A DNA stretch of 64,000 bases from Desulfocapsa sp. GTDB lineage: Bacteria; Desulfobacterota; Desulfobulbia; Desulfobulbales; Desulfocapsaceae. A model generated the notes under the pieces. It had not been told where the DNA came from, ran no database searches, and saw nothing but the letters and a program-made list of their open reading frames with translations. This document shows positions 36,971-44,541 of this stretch, in pieces (within the stretch, counting starts at the first letter, position 1; each line of letters begins with the position of its first letter). The translations under genes were made by a program, and so were the position numbers. The stretch is taken from NCBI GenBank assembly GCA_030145625.1, contig JAQYVF010000002.1:61209-125208 (forward strand). The letters are read 5' to 3'.

Positions 36971-39238
36971 ATGAACACATCGGTTGATTCCACCCCCGCT
37001 TTCATAGAAGCCACTTATCAGAAGATGGATGCCAACATCGCAATCGTCCGGGAACGACTGGGACGCCCTCTCACCTTCGGCGAAAAAATCCTATACGGAC
37101 ATTTGGACAATGCCGCCGAAACGGAACTTGCTGCAGGGAGTTCCTATATCAAGACCCGACCTGACCGCATAGCCCTTCAGGACGCCACAGCACAGATGGC
37201 AATCCTCCAGTTCATGCTGGCAGAAAAGAATGAAGCGGCAGTGCCGGTAAGTGTCCACTGCGACCATCTCATTCGGGCTCAGAAGGGTGCCGACAGCGAT
37301 CTCAAAATCGCCCGCACAGAAAACAAGGAAGTATACGATTTCCTCTCCTCTGCCTCTCAGCGTTACGGTTTCGGCTGTTGGATGCCGGGAGCAGGGATCA
37401 TCCACCAGGTGGTCATCGAACAGTATGCCTTTCCAGGAGTGATGATGCTGGGCACCGACTCTCACACCCCCAACGCAGGCGGTATCGGGGCCTTTGCCTC
37501 GGGCGTAGGCGGTGCCGATGCGGTAGATGTCATGGTAGGTATGCCCTGGGAAGTCCTGCATCCCAAATTCACTGGTGTTCGTCTCACCGGTGAACTTCAA
37601 GGCTGGGCGGCACCAAAGGATGTCATCCTTAAAATCCTGGGAATGCTCACCTGTTCCGGCGGTACCAACCGTGTCTTTGAATACTTTGGACCGGGTGCGG
37701 ACACCCTTTCCTGTACAGGAAAGGCCACCATCTGTAATATGGGCGCAGAACTTGGGGCCACCACCTCAACCTTCCCATACGACACCCACATGGCCGCCTA
37801 CCTTAAATCCTGTGGCCGCGGAGAGTCAGCCGAAATAGCTGACAAATATGCCCATCTGCTGAAAGCTGATGACGAGGTTCTTGCCAACCCGGAACACTAC
37901 TTTGATCAGGTCATTGAAATTGACCTTTCCACTCTGGAACCACATCTGGTTGGCCCCCATTCACCTGATCGCGCCTCAACGGTCGCCAACATGGCCACCT
38001 ATGTGGAAGAAGGTGATCATCCCCAAAATGTCACCTATGCCCTCGTCGGTTCATGCACCAACTCTTCCTATGAGGATATGGGGCGCATTGCTGCCATGGC
38101 CGAGCAAATTGCTGCCAAGGGTGTTAAATTAAAGATCCCCATGCTTATTACTCCAGGCTCGGAACAGGTACGGGCAACCATTGAACGGGACGGACAACTG
38201 AAAAAACTGGAGGCCATCGGTGCCACGGTACTGGCCAATGCCTGCGGGCCCTGTATCGGCCAATGGAAACGAGAAGGTATCGAAGAGGGGTTCCGCAACT
38301 CCATCGTTACCTCCTATAACCGTAACTTTCCCAAACGAAATGATGGCAACTCCGGCACCAGTGGATTTATCGGCAGCCCGGAAACCTGCCTGGCCTACGC
38401 CATGACAGGAAGTTTTGCTTCTAACCCCTTTACCGCAAAATACACTGCGGCAGACGGCTCTTCCTTTACCCTCACGCCTCCAGGCAAAGTGGATGAGGTC
38501 CCGTCTCAGGGGCTGATGAGTGACGAGACCGGTTTCCTTGCCCCAATCAGTGACACTAGCGAGGTAACAGTCAAGGTCTCCGCTGCCTCTGAGCGACTGG
38601 CCTTACTCAATCCGTTTTCCCCGTGGGACGGCAAGGATTTCACAGGACTGCGCCTCCTGCTCAAGGCAAAAGGAAAATGTACCACAGATCATATCTCCCC
38701 AGCAGGTCCCTGGCTCCGTTTCAGAGGCCACCTAGACAACATCTCCAACAATATGTTCAGCGGTGCAGTCAATGCATTCACCAATGAAACCGGCAGCGCC
38801 AAAAACCAGCTCACTGGTGAAATGCAGCCCTATAGTGAACTGGCCAGAGCCTATACTTCTGCCGGGGAAAACTGGGTGGTTATCGGAGATTCCAACTACG
38901 GTGAAGGCTCCTCACGAGAGCATGCAGCCATGAGCCCCCGCCATATGGGGGGCAAAGCCGTCATCACCCGCTCTTTTGCCCGTATCCACGAAACCAACCT
39001 GAAAAAACAGGGTGTCCTGCCCCTCACTTTTGCAGACCCGGCAGGTTACGAGGAGGTGCAGGAAGGTGATACAGTAGATCTCATGGGAGTAGCGCAAATT
39101 GCACCCGACTCCACCATCACGGCACGCTTCAGCCACCAGGACGGTTCTATCGCGGAAGTAGAACTAAAACACTCCCTGAATAAGGAACAGATAGATTGGT
39201 TCAAAGCGGGATCTGCTCTAAACTTTCTCAGAGAATAG
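36971..39238 (+). CDS. acn: Aconitate hydratase (mitochondrial-type)
   Basis: 755 residues, matching the mitochondrial-type aconitase rather than the longer AcnA or AcnB. Cluster ligands are in VGSCTNSSYEDM and CGPCIGQW (three cysteines). The active-site segments GTDSHTPNAGG, FPKRNDGNSGTSGFIGSPE, and SNYGEGSSREHAA are intact. It isomerises citrate and isocitrate through a [4Fe-4S] centre in the TCA cycle. ACACGGAGAC lies upstream of the ATG. A strong terminator follows. Confidence 0.96.
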   Translation: MNTSVDSTPAFIEATYQKMDANIAIVRERLGRPLTFGEKILYGHLDNAAETELAAGSSYIKTRPDRIALQDATAQMAILQFMLAEKNEAAVPVSVHCDHLIRAQKGADSDLKIARTENKEVYDFLSSASQRYGFGCWMPGAGIIHQVVIEQYAFPGVMMLGTDSHTPNAGGIGAFASGVGGADAVDVMVGMPWEVLHPKFTGVRLTGELQGWAAPKDVILKILGMLTCSGGTNRVFEYFGPGADTLSCTGKATICNMGAELGATTSTFPYDTHMAAYLKSCGRGESAEIADKYAHLLKADDEVLANPEHYFDQVIEIDLSTLEPHLVGPHSPDRASTVANMATYVEEGDHPQNVTYALVGSCTNSSYEDMGRIAAMAEQIAAKGVKLKIPMLITPGSEQVRATIERDGQLKKLEAIGATVLANACGPCIGQWKREGIEEGFRNSIVTSYNRNFPKRNDGNSGTSGFIGSPETCLAYAMTGSFASNPFTAKYTAADGSSFTLTPPGKVDEVPSQGLMSDETGFLAPISDTSEVTVKVSAASERLALLNPFSPWDGKDFTGLRLLLKAKGKCTTDHISPAGPWLRFRGHLDNISNNMFSGAVNAFTNETGSAKNQLTGEMQPYSELARAYTSAGENWVVIGDSNYGEGSSREHAAMSPRHMGGKAVITRSFARIHETNLKKQGVLPLTFADPAGYEEVQEGDTVDLMGVAQIAPDSTITARFSHQDGSIAEVELKHSLNKEQIDWFKAGSALNFLRE

Positions 39239-39284
39239 GCAATAGAAAACAGAGAAGTATGTCTTCTCAGAAATAGCTGGACAT

Positions 39285-39320
39285 AAAAAAAGCGGAGGGA
39301 AAATCCCTCCGCTTTTTTTT
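39285..39320 (+). terminator. Rho-independent terminator after aconitase
   Basis: AAAAAAAGCGGAGGGA pairs with TCCCTCCGCTTTTTTT around a three-base loop. The A and T flanks make it usable from either side, although the next leftward gene ends 140 bases away. Confidence 0.95.
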
Positions 39321-39344
39321 ATTCAGTAACCCATCAGTATTGCA

Positions 39345-39446
39345 AGCGTTTACAAGTGCCACAGATTCGTCCGATCCTGCTGGCGAATCTATAGCACGCT
39401 ATGTAGACCAGCCTGATCGAACGAAGGTGGGGTGCTTGTGAACGCT
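39345..39446. repeat. Cruciform repeat, copy R1 (102 bp)
   Basis: AGCGTTTACAAG at the left pairs with CTTGTGAACGCT at the right with one mismatch, then CAGATTCGTCCGATC pairs with GATCGAACGAAGG imperfectly, and an inner arm GCTGG, ATAGC / GCTAT, CCAGC closes the fold. It shares the segment CCACAGATTCGTCCGAT, the inner CGAATC and GAAGGTGG with R2 at 41235-41335. It lies just downstream of the Cys-rich protein gene on the minus strand. Confidence 0.75.
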
Positions 39447-39459
39447 CTCCCCCGATAAA

Positions 39460-39783
39460 TCAGTCGGCTGTTTCCATTGGCCGACCACAGCAGAGCGGTA
39501 CGGCATCGCCACCCTTAAGATGCATGTACTTGTTACAGGTTGTACAGATCACGGTACACTCTTCCACGGCCTTATCTTCGGTAAATACGGTGCTTCCGGA
39601 GATCCCTTCAATATGGAAACGAGCAAGATTCTGCTTGGATGGGATATACTCACCAATGGCTGTCATTCGCTTATTGTCGGCAGCACAGTCGACAACCATC
39701 CGCCACAGCGTTTCCATGGAGGCAGTTTCCTGCTCATTTTCCGGCAGGAATTCCACTACATTTTTGTCTATATGAATTTTCAT
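39460..39783 (-). CDS. Small protein with C-terminal four-cysteine metal site
   Basis: 107 residues, ATG preceded by ACAGGAG. The first 75 residues are a mixed alpha/beta domain without recognisable motif. The end, VICTTCNKYMHLKGG then LCCGRPME, has a CxxC pair and a CC pair, the arrangement seen in the desulforedoxin-like part of desulfoferrodoxin, so it may bind iron or zinc. It is the last gene of the leftward oxygen-defence cluster. The name is not known to me. Confidence 0.75.
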   Translation of the reverse strand: MKIHIDKNVVEFLPENEQETASMETLWRMVVDCAADNKRMTAIGEYIPSKQNLARFHIEGISGSTVFTEDKAVEECTVICTTCNKYMHLKGGDAVPLCCGRPMETAD

Positions 39784-39882
39784 GTTTACTCCTGTTTTAA
39801 GAAAATTTTTGTTACCTATACAGATTCATACAACAAACCTTACGATACCCATACATATAACTGTTAAGATGTGCTGCAAGTG

Positions 39883-39937
39883 GTTCCAATCAGGTCGCTC
39901 ACTATACGGATGTATAGTTGAGCGGCCTGGTTGGAAC
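39883..39937. terminator. Long near-perfect hairpin downstream of the flavodiiron gene
   Basis: GTTCCAATCAGGTCGCTCA pairs with TGAGCGGCCTGGTTGGAAC, with TATAC/GTATA above, leaving a tiny loop. It begins 23 bases after the minus-strand stop of the flavodiiron gene. There is no T run, so it may stabilise the 3' end rather than terminate. Confidence 0.6.
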
Positions 39938-39959
39938 GAGTTGGAGTGGTGATAAAAAG

Positions 39960-41156
39960 TTACGCTTTTTGTGCATTCAGGGCCCGACCTACCTTCCGGC
40001 CAAGTTCTGTACATTGACTGAGGTCTCCTTCTTCCGGTACATATTTTACCTTGAGTCCGTCATCGACGATATCAAACTTCATATCGGTCATGGCTGCATT
40101 GAGCAGCTTCACTGACTCTCCGGACCAACCGAAAGAACCAAAGGCCGCACCAATCTTATTGGTAGGCCTAAGCCCACGCATATACATAAGAAAACCTGCC
40201 ATTCTCGGCAACAGGCCATTGTTTAATGTGGAACATCCCAGAACAATCGCACTGGCATTAAGGACCTCACGCATAACATCACTGCGATGATTGTAGCGCA
40301 GGTTAAGCAGCTTATAGGAAATCCCCTCGTCCTGCAGACCGGTACCGACCTCTTTGGCCATCATCTCGGTGGAGTGCCACATGGTGTCGTAGATAATAAG
40401 GGCATTGCCATCCCCTTTATTCTGGCTCCATTTATCATAGGCCTCCAGAGGCATACTCGTGTTAGTACGCCAAATCACACCATGATCCGGAGCAATCATC
40501 TTGATCTCCAGGTTCATCTCCTTGACCTTGGCGATCAGTTTCTTTACCAATGGTGAATAGAGGGTCAGGATATTGGCGTAATACTTTGTCAACTCCTCCA
40601 TGAGGATGGCCTGGTCTACCTCGTCATCAAAACGTTCACTGGTTCCAAGGTGCTCACCAAAAGCATCTGAAGAAAAGAGAATTTTATCTTCAACAAGATA
40701 GGTAAACATGGAATCCGGCCAGTGCAGCATTCGTGTCTCAAGAAAGGACAGCGTTTTACTCCCCAGACTGAGATCCTCTCCAGGCTTGGCTATGACGTAA
40801 GGCCAGTCATCATGGTGAAAATGCTGACGCAGAGCCTTCTCTCCCATCTTTGAACAGATAATTTTTTCCGGCTGAATCAACTCAACCATGTCTGGCAGGC
40901 TTCCGGAATGATCCATCTCCACATGATTGACCACGATGTAATCGATCTTTTTCGGATCAACTATCTCTTTAATTCGGGCAATCATGTCGTTTTTCTTAGT
41001 TTTTTTGACCGTGTCAATCAGGGTAATCTTCTCATCCATGATAAGAAAGGCATTATAAGTCGTACCCCGATTCGTAGAATATCCATGAAAATCACGAACA
41101 TCCCAGTCCACAGCACCAACCCAGTATATCTTTTCGGTAAGTTTGACGGGATTCAT
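39960..41156 (-). CDS. roo: Flavodiiron protein, rubredoxin:oxygen oxidoreductase
   Basis: 398 residues. The N-terminal MBL domain has the diiron signature NHVEMDHSGSLPDMV (HxExDH), with further ligands in RMLHWPDS, LFSSDAFGEHLG and APDHGVIWR. The C-terminal flavodoxin domain (about 250-398) binds FMN: LIIYDTMWHSTEMMA and GCSTLNNGLLPRM. It reduces O2 to water (or NO to N2O), taking electrons from rubredoxin; a rubredoxin gene lies in the same cluster. Family members from Desulfovibrio are the best studied. Confidence 0.95.
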   Translation of the reverse strand: MNPVKLTEKIYWVGAVDWDVRDFHGYSTNRGTTYNAFLIMDEKITLIDTVKKTKKNDMIARIKEIVDPKKIDYIVVNHVEMDHSGSLPDMVELIQPEKIICSKMGEKALRQHFHHDDWPYVIAKPGEDLSLGSKTLSFLETRMLHWPDSMFTYLVEDKILFSSDAFGEHLGTSERFDDEVDQAILMEELTKYYANILTLYSPLVKKLIAKVKEMNLEIKMIAPDHGVIWRTNTSMPLEAYDKWSQNKGDGNALIIYDTMWHSTEMMAKEVGTGLQDEGISYKLLNLRYNHRSDVMREVLNASAIVLGCSTLNNGLLPRMAGFLMYMRGLRPTNKIGAAFGSFGWSGESVKLLNAAMTDMKFDIVDDGLKVKYVPEEGDLSQCTELGRKVGRALNAQKA

Positions 41157-41234
41157 GGCTCTGTCCTCCTGCTGAATTAGAATTTATTACTATACTCTAT
41201 AACTGCAAATTACTTGTATTATCATAAGAATGTA

Positions 41235-41335
41235 ACTGCTTAACAGCACCACAGATTCATACGATGAGTCATGCGAATCCTTGGCTAACTATATGAGCCA
41301 TGCAAGTCATATGAAGGTGGCTGCAGATAAACAGT
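41235..41335. repeat. Cruciform repeat, copy R2 (101 bp)
   Basis: ACTGCTTA pairs with TAAACAGT at the base, CAGCACCACAGATTCATA with TATGAAGGTGGCTGC next, and GGCT with AGCC in an inner arm. Length, nested layout and the words CCACAGATTC, CGAATC and GAAGGTGG agree with R1 at 39345. It fills the gap between the DsrE-like and flavodiiron genes, so it may be an RNA processing signal in that transcript. Confidence 0.75.
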
Positions 41336-41337
41336 GA

Positions 41338-41685
41338 CTAAAAATTTATAATTTCAAAACCCTGCTCAATATATTTCACCATTCCCGGATGACCAGACAT
41401 GTCATCAAGCAGAGGAAGGCCTTCTTTTTCTATATGTTCAATAACCTGCATCTTGAGAGAACAGGCCCGACAAACTCCTTCAATCAAGCCGGCCTCCCTG
41501 GCCTGACCAAATAGGCCATGGAGAAAATGTCCCATTTTGCAGACTTCTGGAATCAAGGCTGTGGCTTCGCCTTCAATAATAATCTTACAGTCATGCCCGG
41601 CACCCTGCATCTCTAGACCATTGAGCAGAACATGGATAAAACACATGGGCTGTCCCTGAAACGCCACAAGCAGAATCCTTTTCAT
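41338..41685 (-). CDS. DsrE-family protein
   Basis: 115 residues with the DsrE/F fold: N-terminal KRILLVAFQGQPMCFIHVLLNGLEM, then IIIEGEATALI and a Cys pair in GVCRACSLKM near residue 72. The related YchN/DsrE proteins carry persulfide on a conserved cysteine. It sits between the flavodiiron protein and rubredoxin genes, all leftward. The role could be sulfur relay or simply a conserved associate of the cluster. Confidence 0.85.
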   Translation of the reverse strand: MKRILLVAFQGQPMCFIHVLLNGLEMQGAGHDCKIIIEGEATALIPEVCKMGHFLHGLFGQAREAGLIEGVCRACSLKMQVIEHIEKEGLPLLDDMSGHPGMVKYIEQGFEIINF

Positions 41686-41792
41686 CTATATACCTATTTT
41701 AAAAAAATATTCAAGAAGACGATGGCATACTCAGGTGTTGCCATCGAGGACAAAATCACTTTAATACTCTCTACTCTGATTCTGAAAATGAC

Positions 41793-41832
41793 AAATCTAC
41801 AGGGCTTATCAAGAGACAAGCCCTGTAGATTT
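41793..41832. terminator. Perfect 15-bp hairpin between DsrE and rubredoxin genes
   Basis: AAATCTACAGGGCTT pairs fully with AAGCCCTGTAGATTT around a ten-base loop. It lies right after the rubredoxin stop (minus strand) and probably ends or attenuates that transcript. Confidence 0.75.
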
Positions 41833-41841
41833 CAGAACTCA

Positions 41842-42249
41842 CTACACTTCAGAGAAATCATCCTTCCCTGCGCCGCAGACCGGACACTCCCAGTCATCTG
41901 GAAGATCCTCAAAGGATGTTCCTGCCGCAATTCCTGCCGTCTCATCTCCCTCTGCCGGATCATACACATAACCACAGATATCACATCTATACTTTTTCAT
42001 ACCACTCGCTGCTCCTTCTGTTTCAGTTTTTCCCGCTTTACTGGTGTTTTCAGCATGTACGGAACCCGGTCCGGCCAACGGCCGGAATGCATTCTTACTT
42101 GCTCCACAAACTGGACATCTCCAGTCATCTGGAAGCTCCTTGAATTGCACCCCTTTTTTAACCTTCCCTTTCCTGTCACCCTTATCCGGGTTAAAAATAT
42201 ACCCGCAGTTGACCATCTGGCACTGGTACATTTCCTCAGGTAACGACAT
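41842..42249 (-). CDS. Tandem (two-domain) rubredoxin
   Basis: 135 residues from the ATG with GGGAG upstream. The first domain uses a C-x4-C first pair (CQMVNC) with CPVC as the second; the second domain has canonical CDIC and CPVC. Each binds one Fe(Cys)4. A linker of about 40 residues ([10 protein letters not shown]) separates them. C-x4-C rubredoxins are known from Desulfovibrio desulfuricans (type 2). It probably passes electrons to the flavodiiron protein and superoxide reductase encoded alongside. Confidence 0.94.
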   Translation of the reverse strand: MSLPEEMYQCQMVNCGYIFNPDKGDRKGKVKKGVQFKELPDDWRCPVCGASKNAFRPLAGPGSVHAENTSKAGKTETEGAASGMKKYRCDICGYVYDPAEGDETAGIAAGTSFEDLPDDWECPVCGAGKDDFSEV

Positions 42250-42283
42250 ACCGCCACTCCCTACATCTCTCAAACGTACTTAT

Positions 42284-42316
42284 AAAAAAACTGTCCTGCA
42301 ATGAATTGCAGGACAG
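42284..42316 (-). terminator. Terminator downstream of desulfoferrodoxin
   Basis: CTGTCCTGCAA pairs with TTGCAGGACAG (42291-42316), and on the minus strand it is followed by a run of seven T. It therefore ends transcription from the superoxide reductase gene. Confidence 0.88.
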
Positions 42317-42342
42317 CCTTAAATGTTTTTCTTCGTATCTTC

Positions 42343-42717
42343 TCAGGCCTTCCAGACCCCATGCAGATTACAAAGCTCCCTGGCTACAACAGAATCGGCT
42401 GATACCGGAAAAAATGCCTCCGGAGTATCGCCTGGATTCAGGAACTGCCTGTAACAGGTGTCACCGGCAATGAGTTCAATCCACTCTATATAATGTTCAT
42501 CAGCCATCGGATGAGCAACGCTGCCAACACTTACCTTATATCCACCATCCACCTTTTCTACCACTGGGACATGTTTTTCCTTTGCGGCATCCACGGTATT
42601 TTCACTGAGATGCACCATTTCCGCACCACAACAGCTCAAATCTCCGCCGCCGGCATGCAACACTTCCACAATATTTCCACAAATGTTGCACTTATAAATT
42701 CCTAATTTTTCCGCCAT
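42343..42717 (-). CDS. dfx: Desulfoferrodoxin (superoxide reductase, two-iron class)
   Basis: 124 residues from the ATG with a GGAGGAG site. The N-terminal desulforedoxin part has CNIC and the adjacent pair CC (residues about 9-30). The superoxide-reductase part has its iron ligands in [13 protein letters not shown] and ELCNLHG (four His, one Cys). It reduces superoxide to peroxide without making O2, with electrons from rubredoxin. An earlier in-frame start at 42771 lacks support. Confidence 0.96.
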   Translation of the reverse strand: MAEKLGIYKCNICGNIVEVLHAGGGDLSCCGAEMVHLSENTVDAAKEKHVPVVEKVDGGYKVSVGSVAHPMADEHYIEWIELIAGDTCYRQFLNPGDTPEAFFPVSADSVVARELCNLHGVWKA

Positions 42718-42883
42718 CTTTACTCCTCCATCTTTGAAAAAGTGAGAGACCAAACGACCGTGTTGTCCCAACTACCTATACCATAGCGTTTTAGTCTTGT
42801 TTTGACCATCACCCTCCAGTTTCGAATTCACACTGAAGGGCAGGAAACAGATTCCAACTTCATGACATACTAGTACTATTCTA

Positions 42884-43480
42884 TCAGTCGTTGGCGTGTT
42901 CGGAAAGATATTTTGCCACGCCTTCTGCAGTTGGTGCCATTGCATCATCGCCCTTATTCCAGTTGGCGGGACATACATCACCAAATTCTTCCGTAAACTT
43001 AAGGGCATCAAGCATACGTAACGCCTCAGTCACATTTCTGCCCAAAGGAAGATCATTGACTACCTGATGACGGATTACTCCTTCTTTATCAATAAGGTAA
43101 AGACCACGTAGAGCAATACCCGCATCCAGCAAAACTCCATAATTTTCAGAAATAGATTTATCCAGATCAGCCACCAGAGGAAACTGGATATTACCAATCC
43201 CCCCTCTGTCCACAGGGGTATTTTTCCAGGCCAGATGACTGAAGTGAGAATCAATTGAGATTCCTACTACATCGCATTTTTTTTCTTGAAACTGCGCAAC
43301 GGCCTTATTGAATGCAAGAATCTCGGACGGACAGACAAAGGTAAAGTCAAGGGGATAGAAAAAAAGCAGTACATAACGGCCACGCATATCCGACAGTTTG
43401 AACTCCTCATTAAAACTATTGTCAGGCATAACTGCGGTAGCAGTAAAATCTGGCGCTTCATTTGTTACAAGCGGTTTCAT
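42884..43480 (-). CDS. Typical 2-Cys peroxiredoxin (AhpC/Prx)
   Basis: 198 residues. Peroxidatic Cys in PLDFTFVCPSEILAF, resolving Cys in FGDVCPANW near the C-terminus, and the catalytic Arg in YLIDKEGVIRH. It lacks an AhpF partner; electrons may come from thioredoxin or rubrerythrin partners. The start is preceded by AGGAGATGA. A 30-bp palindrome about 95 bases upstream is a candidate operator. Confidence 0.95.
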   Translation of the reverse strand: MKPLVTNEAPDFTATAVMPDNSFNEEFKLSDMRGRYVLLFFYPLDFTFVCPSEILAFNKAVAQFQEKKCDVVGISIDSHFSHLAWKNTPVDRGGIGNIQFPLVADLDKSISENYGVLLDAGIALRGLYLIDKEGVIRHQVVNDLPLGRNVTEALRMLDALKFTEEFGDVCPANWNKGDDAMAPTAEGVAKYLSEHAND

Positions 43481-43574
43481 ACTTCATCTCCTGTATTGAG
43501 TTATTTACTATTTATTTTTTACGTAACTGTTCATGTCTTCAACTGAAAAGTTGATAGAAAAAAATAACAACATC

Positions 43575-43604
43575 CCGATAAAAATAATTATTTATTATTA
43601 TCGG
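43575..43604. promoter_or_regulatory. 30-bp AT-rich palindrome upstream of the peroxiredoxin gene
   Basis: CCGATAAAAATAATTATTTA reads into its own reverse complement to TATCGG with four mismatched positions. Its A/T core resembles Fur/PerR-type operators and a PerR-like regulator is encoded 1 kb upstream. Which regulator binds is inference. Confidence 0.55.
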
Positions 43605-43635
43605 AGCAGACTAAAACAACATAAATTGTATTACG

Positions 43636-43701
43636 GGTACCTTAAAAAATCAGGATTTTTGTTCAAAATCGAGGCATGAGAAAAATTTTTACAAGGTGGC
43701 C
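43636..43701 (+). mobile_element. MITE-like element, internally deleted copy D (66 bp)
   Basis: It begins GGTACCTTAAAAAATC, continues through GAGGCATGAGAAAAATTTTT like copy C, then jumps directly to ACAAGGTGGCC. TTACG flanks it on both sides (43631-43635 and 43702-43706), a perfect duplication, so the deletion happened within an inserted element or during transposition. Confidence 0.85.
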
Positions 43702-43780
43702 TTACGTTGGTCTTGATCTTTAGGTTATCAACCTGAGCAGTTTCATTTTATTATGATCTTGGTGAGTTAGACGAAGAGCG

Positions 43781-44356
43781 CTACCAGTTTTCTGACAACA
43801 ACTCGAAATAGGCCTGAGAATGACTGCAGGCGGGACATTTTTGAGGCGGTGTTGCTCCCTTATAGGTAAATCCACACTTAGAGCAGTACCAGGTCACCTC
43901 TTCACTCTTGGAAAATACACTATCATTTTCTATGTTTGCAAGGAGTGCCCGATACGTCTTGGCATGCTGCTCCTCTGCCACAGCTATGGAACGCATAACT
44001 GCAGCAATCACCGGAAAGCCTTCTTCCTCAGCTATCCCTGCAAATTGCGGGTACATTTCCTGCCACTCATGCTCCTCTCCCACTGCTGCGTTTTGCAGGT
44101 TTTCGACAGTGCTTCCCGGGGGAGTCGTTGGATAGGCAGTGGTAATTTCCACCTCACCCTCTTTAAGAAACTTGAGCAACATTTTGGCATGGGTGCGCTC
44201 CTGCTCTGCCGTCCGCTCAAAAATGGTGGAAATCTGGATATACCCTTCCTTCTTTGCCACCTTTGCATAGTAGGAGTACCTGTTCCTGGCCTGAGACTCA
44301 CCAGCAAAAGCGATCAAAATATTTTTCTCCGTTTTACTTCCCTTCAGATTACCCAT
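43781..44356 (-). CDS. rbr: Rubrerythrin
   Basis: 191 residues. The four-helix diiron domain has the ExxH signatures (FAGESQARNRYSYYAKVA, AEQERTHAKMLLKF, and AVAEEQHAKTYRALL), and the C-terminal rubredoxin-like domain has CSKCG and CPACSHSQ. It reduces hydrogen peroxide with electrons from rubredoxin. The upstream leader consists of MITE copy C, 27 bases before the ATG; the ribosome-binding site is AAAGAGG. Confidence 0.96.
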   Translation of the reverse strand: MGNLKGSKTEKNILIAFAGESQARNRYSYYAKVAKKEGYIQISTIFERTAEQERTHAKMLLKFLKEGEVEITTAYPTTPPGSTVENLQNAAVGEEHEWQEMYPQFAGIAEEEGFPVIAAVMRSIAVAEEQHAKTYRALLANIENDSVFSKSEEVTWYCSKCGFTYKGATPPQKCPACSHSQAYFELLSENW

Positions 44357-44383
44357 GCTAACAAATCCTCTTTATTCCTTTAA

Positions 44384-44523
44384 GGTACCTTGAAAAATTA
44401 GAATTGTCGTTCAAAATTGAGGCATGAGAAAAATTTCACCGCAGGCATATATCTGATATTCCTAGGATAATATTTTTCTCATAACGAAGAGTTTGAGCGA
44501 AAAGGCAATTTTACAAGGTGGCC
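44384..44523 (+). mobile_element. MITE-like snap-back element, copy C (140 bp)
   Basis: It opens GGTACCTTGAAAAATTAG and closes TTTTACAAGGTGGCC. The flanks are TTTAA and TTTAC, a 5-bp duplication with one difference. It is the near-identical reverse complement of copy A. It separates the PerR-like gene from rubrerythrin, so any joint transcript contains it as a long hairpin. Confidence 0.85.
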
Positions 44524-44541
44524 TTTACTCAAGGGGTGGTC

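Noticed and set aside
39345..41335. R1 and R2 as a CRISPR array or integron attachment sites
   Set aside because: Only two copies 1.9 kb apart with genes between, no spacers, no cas genes and no integrase.
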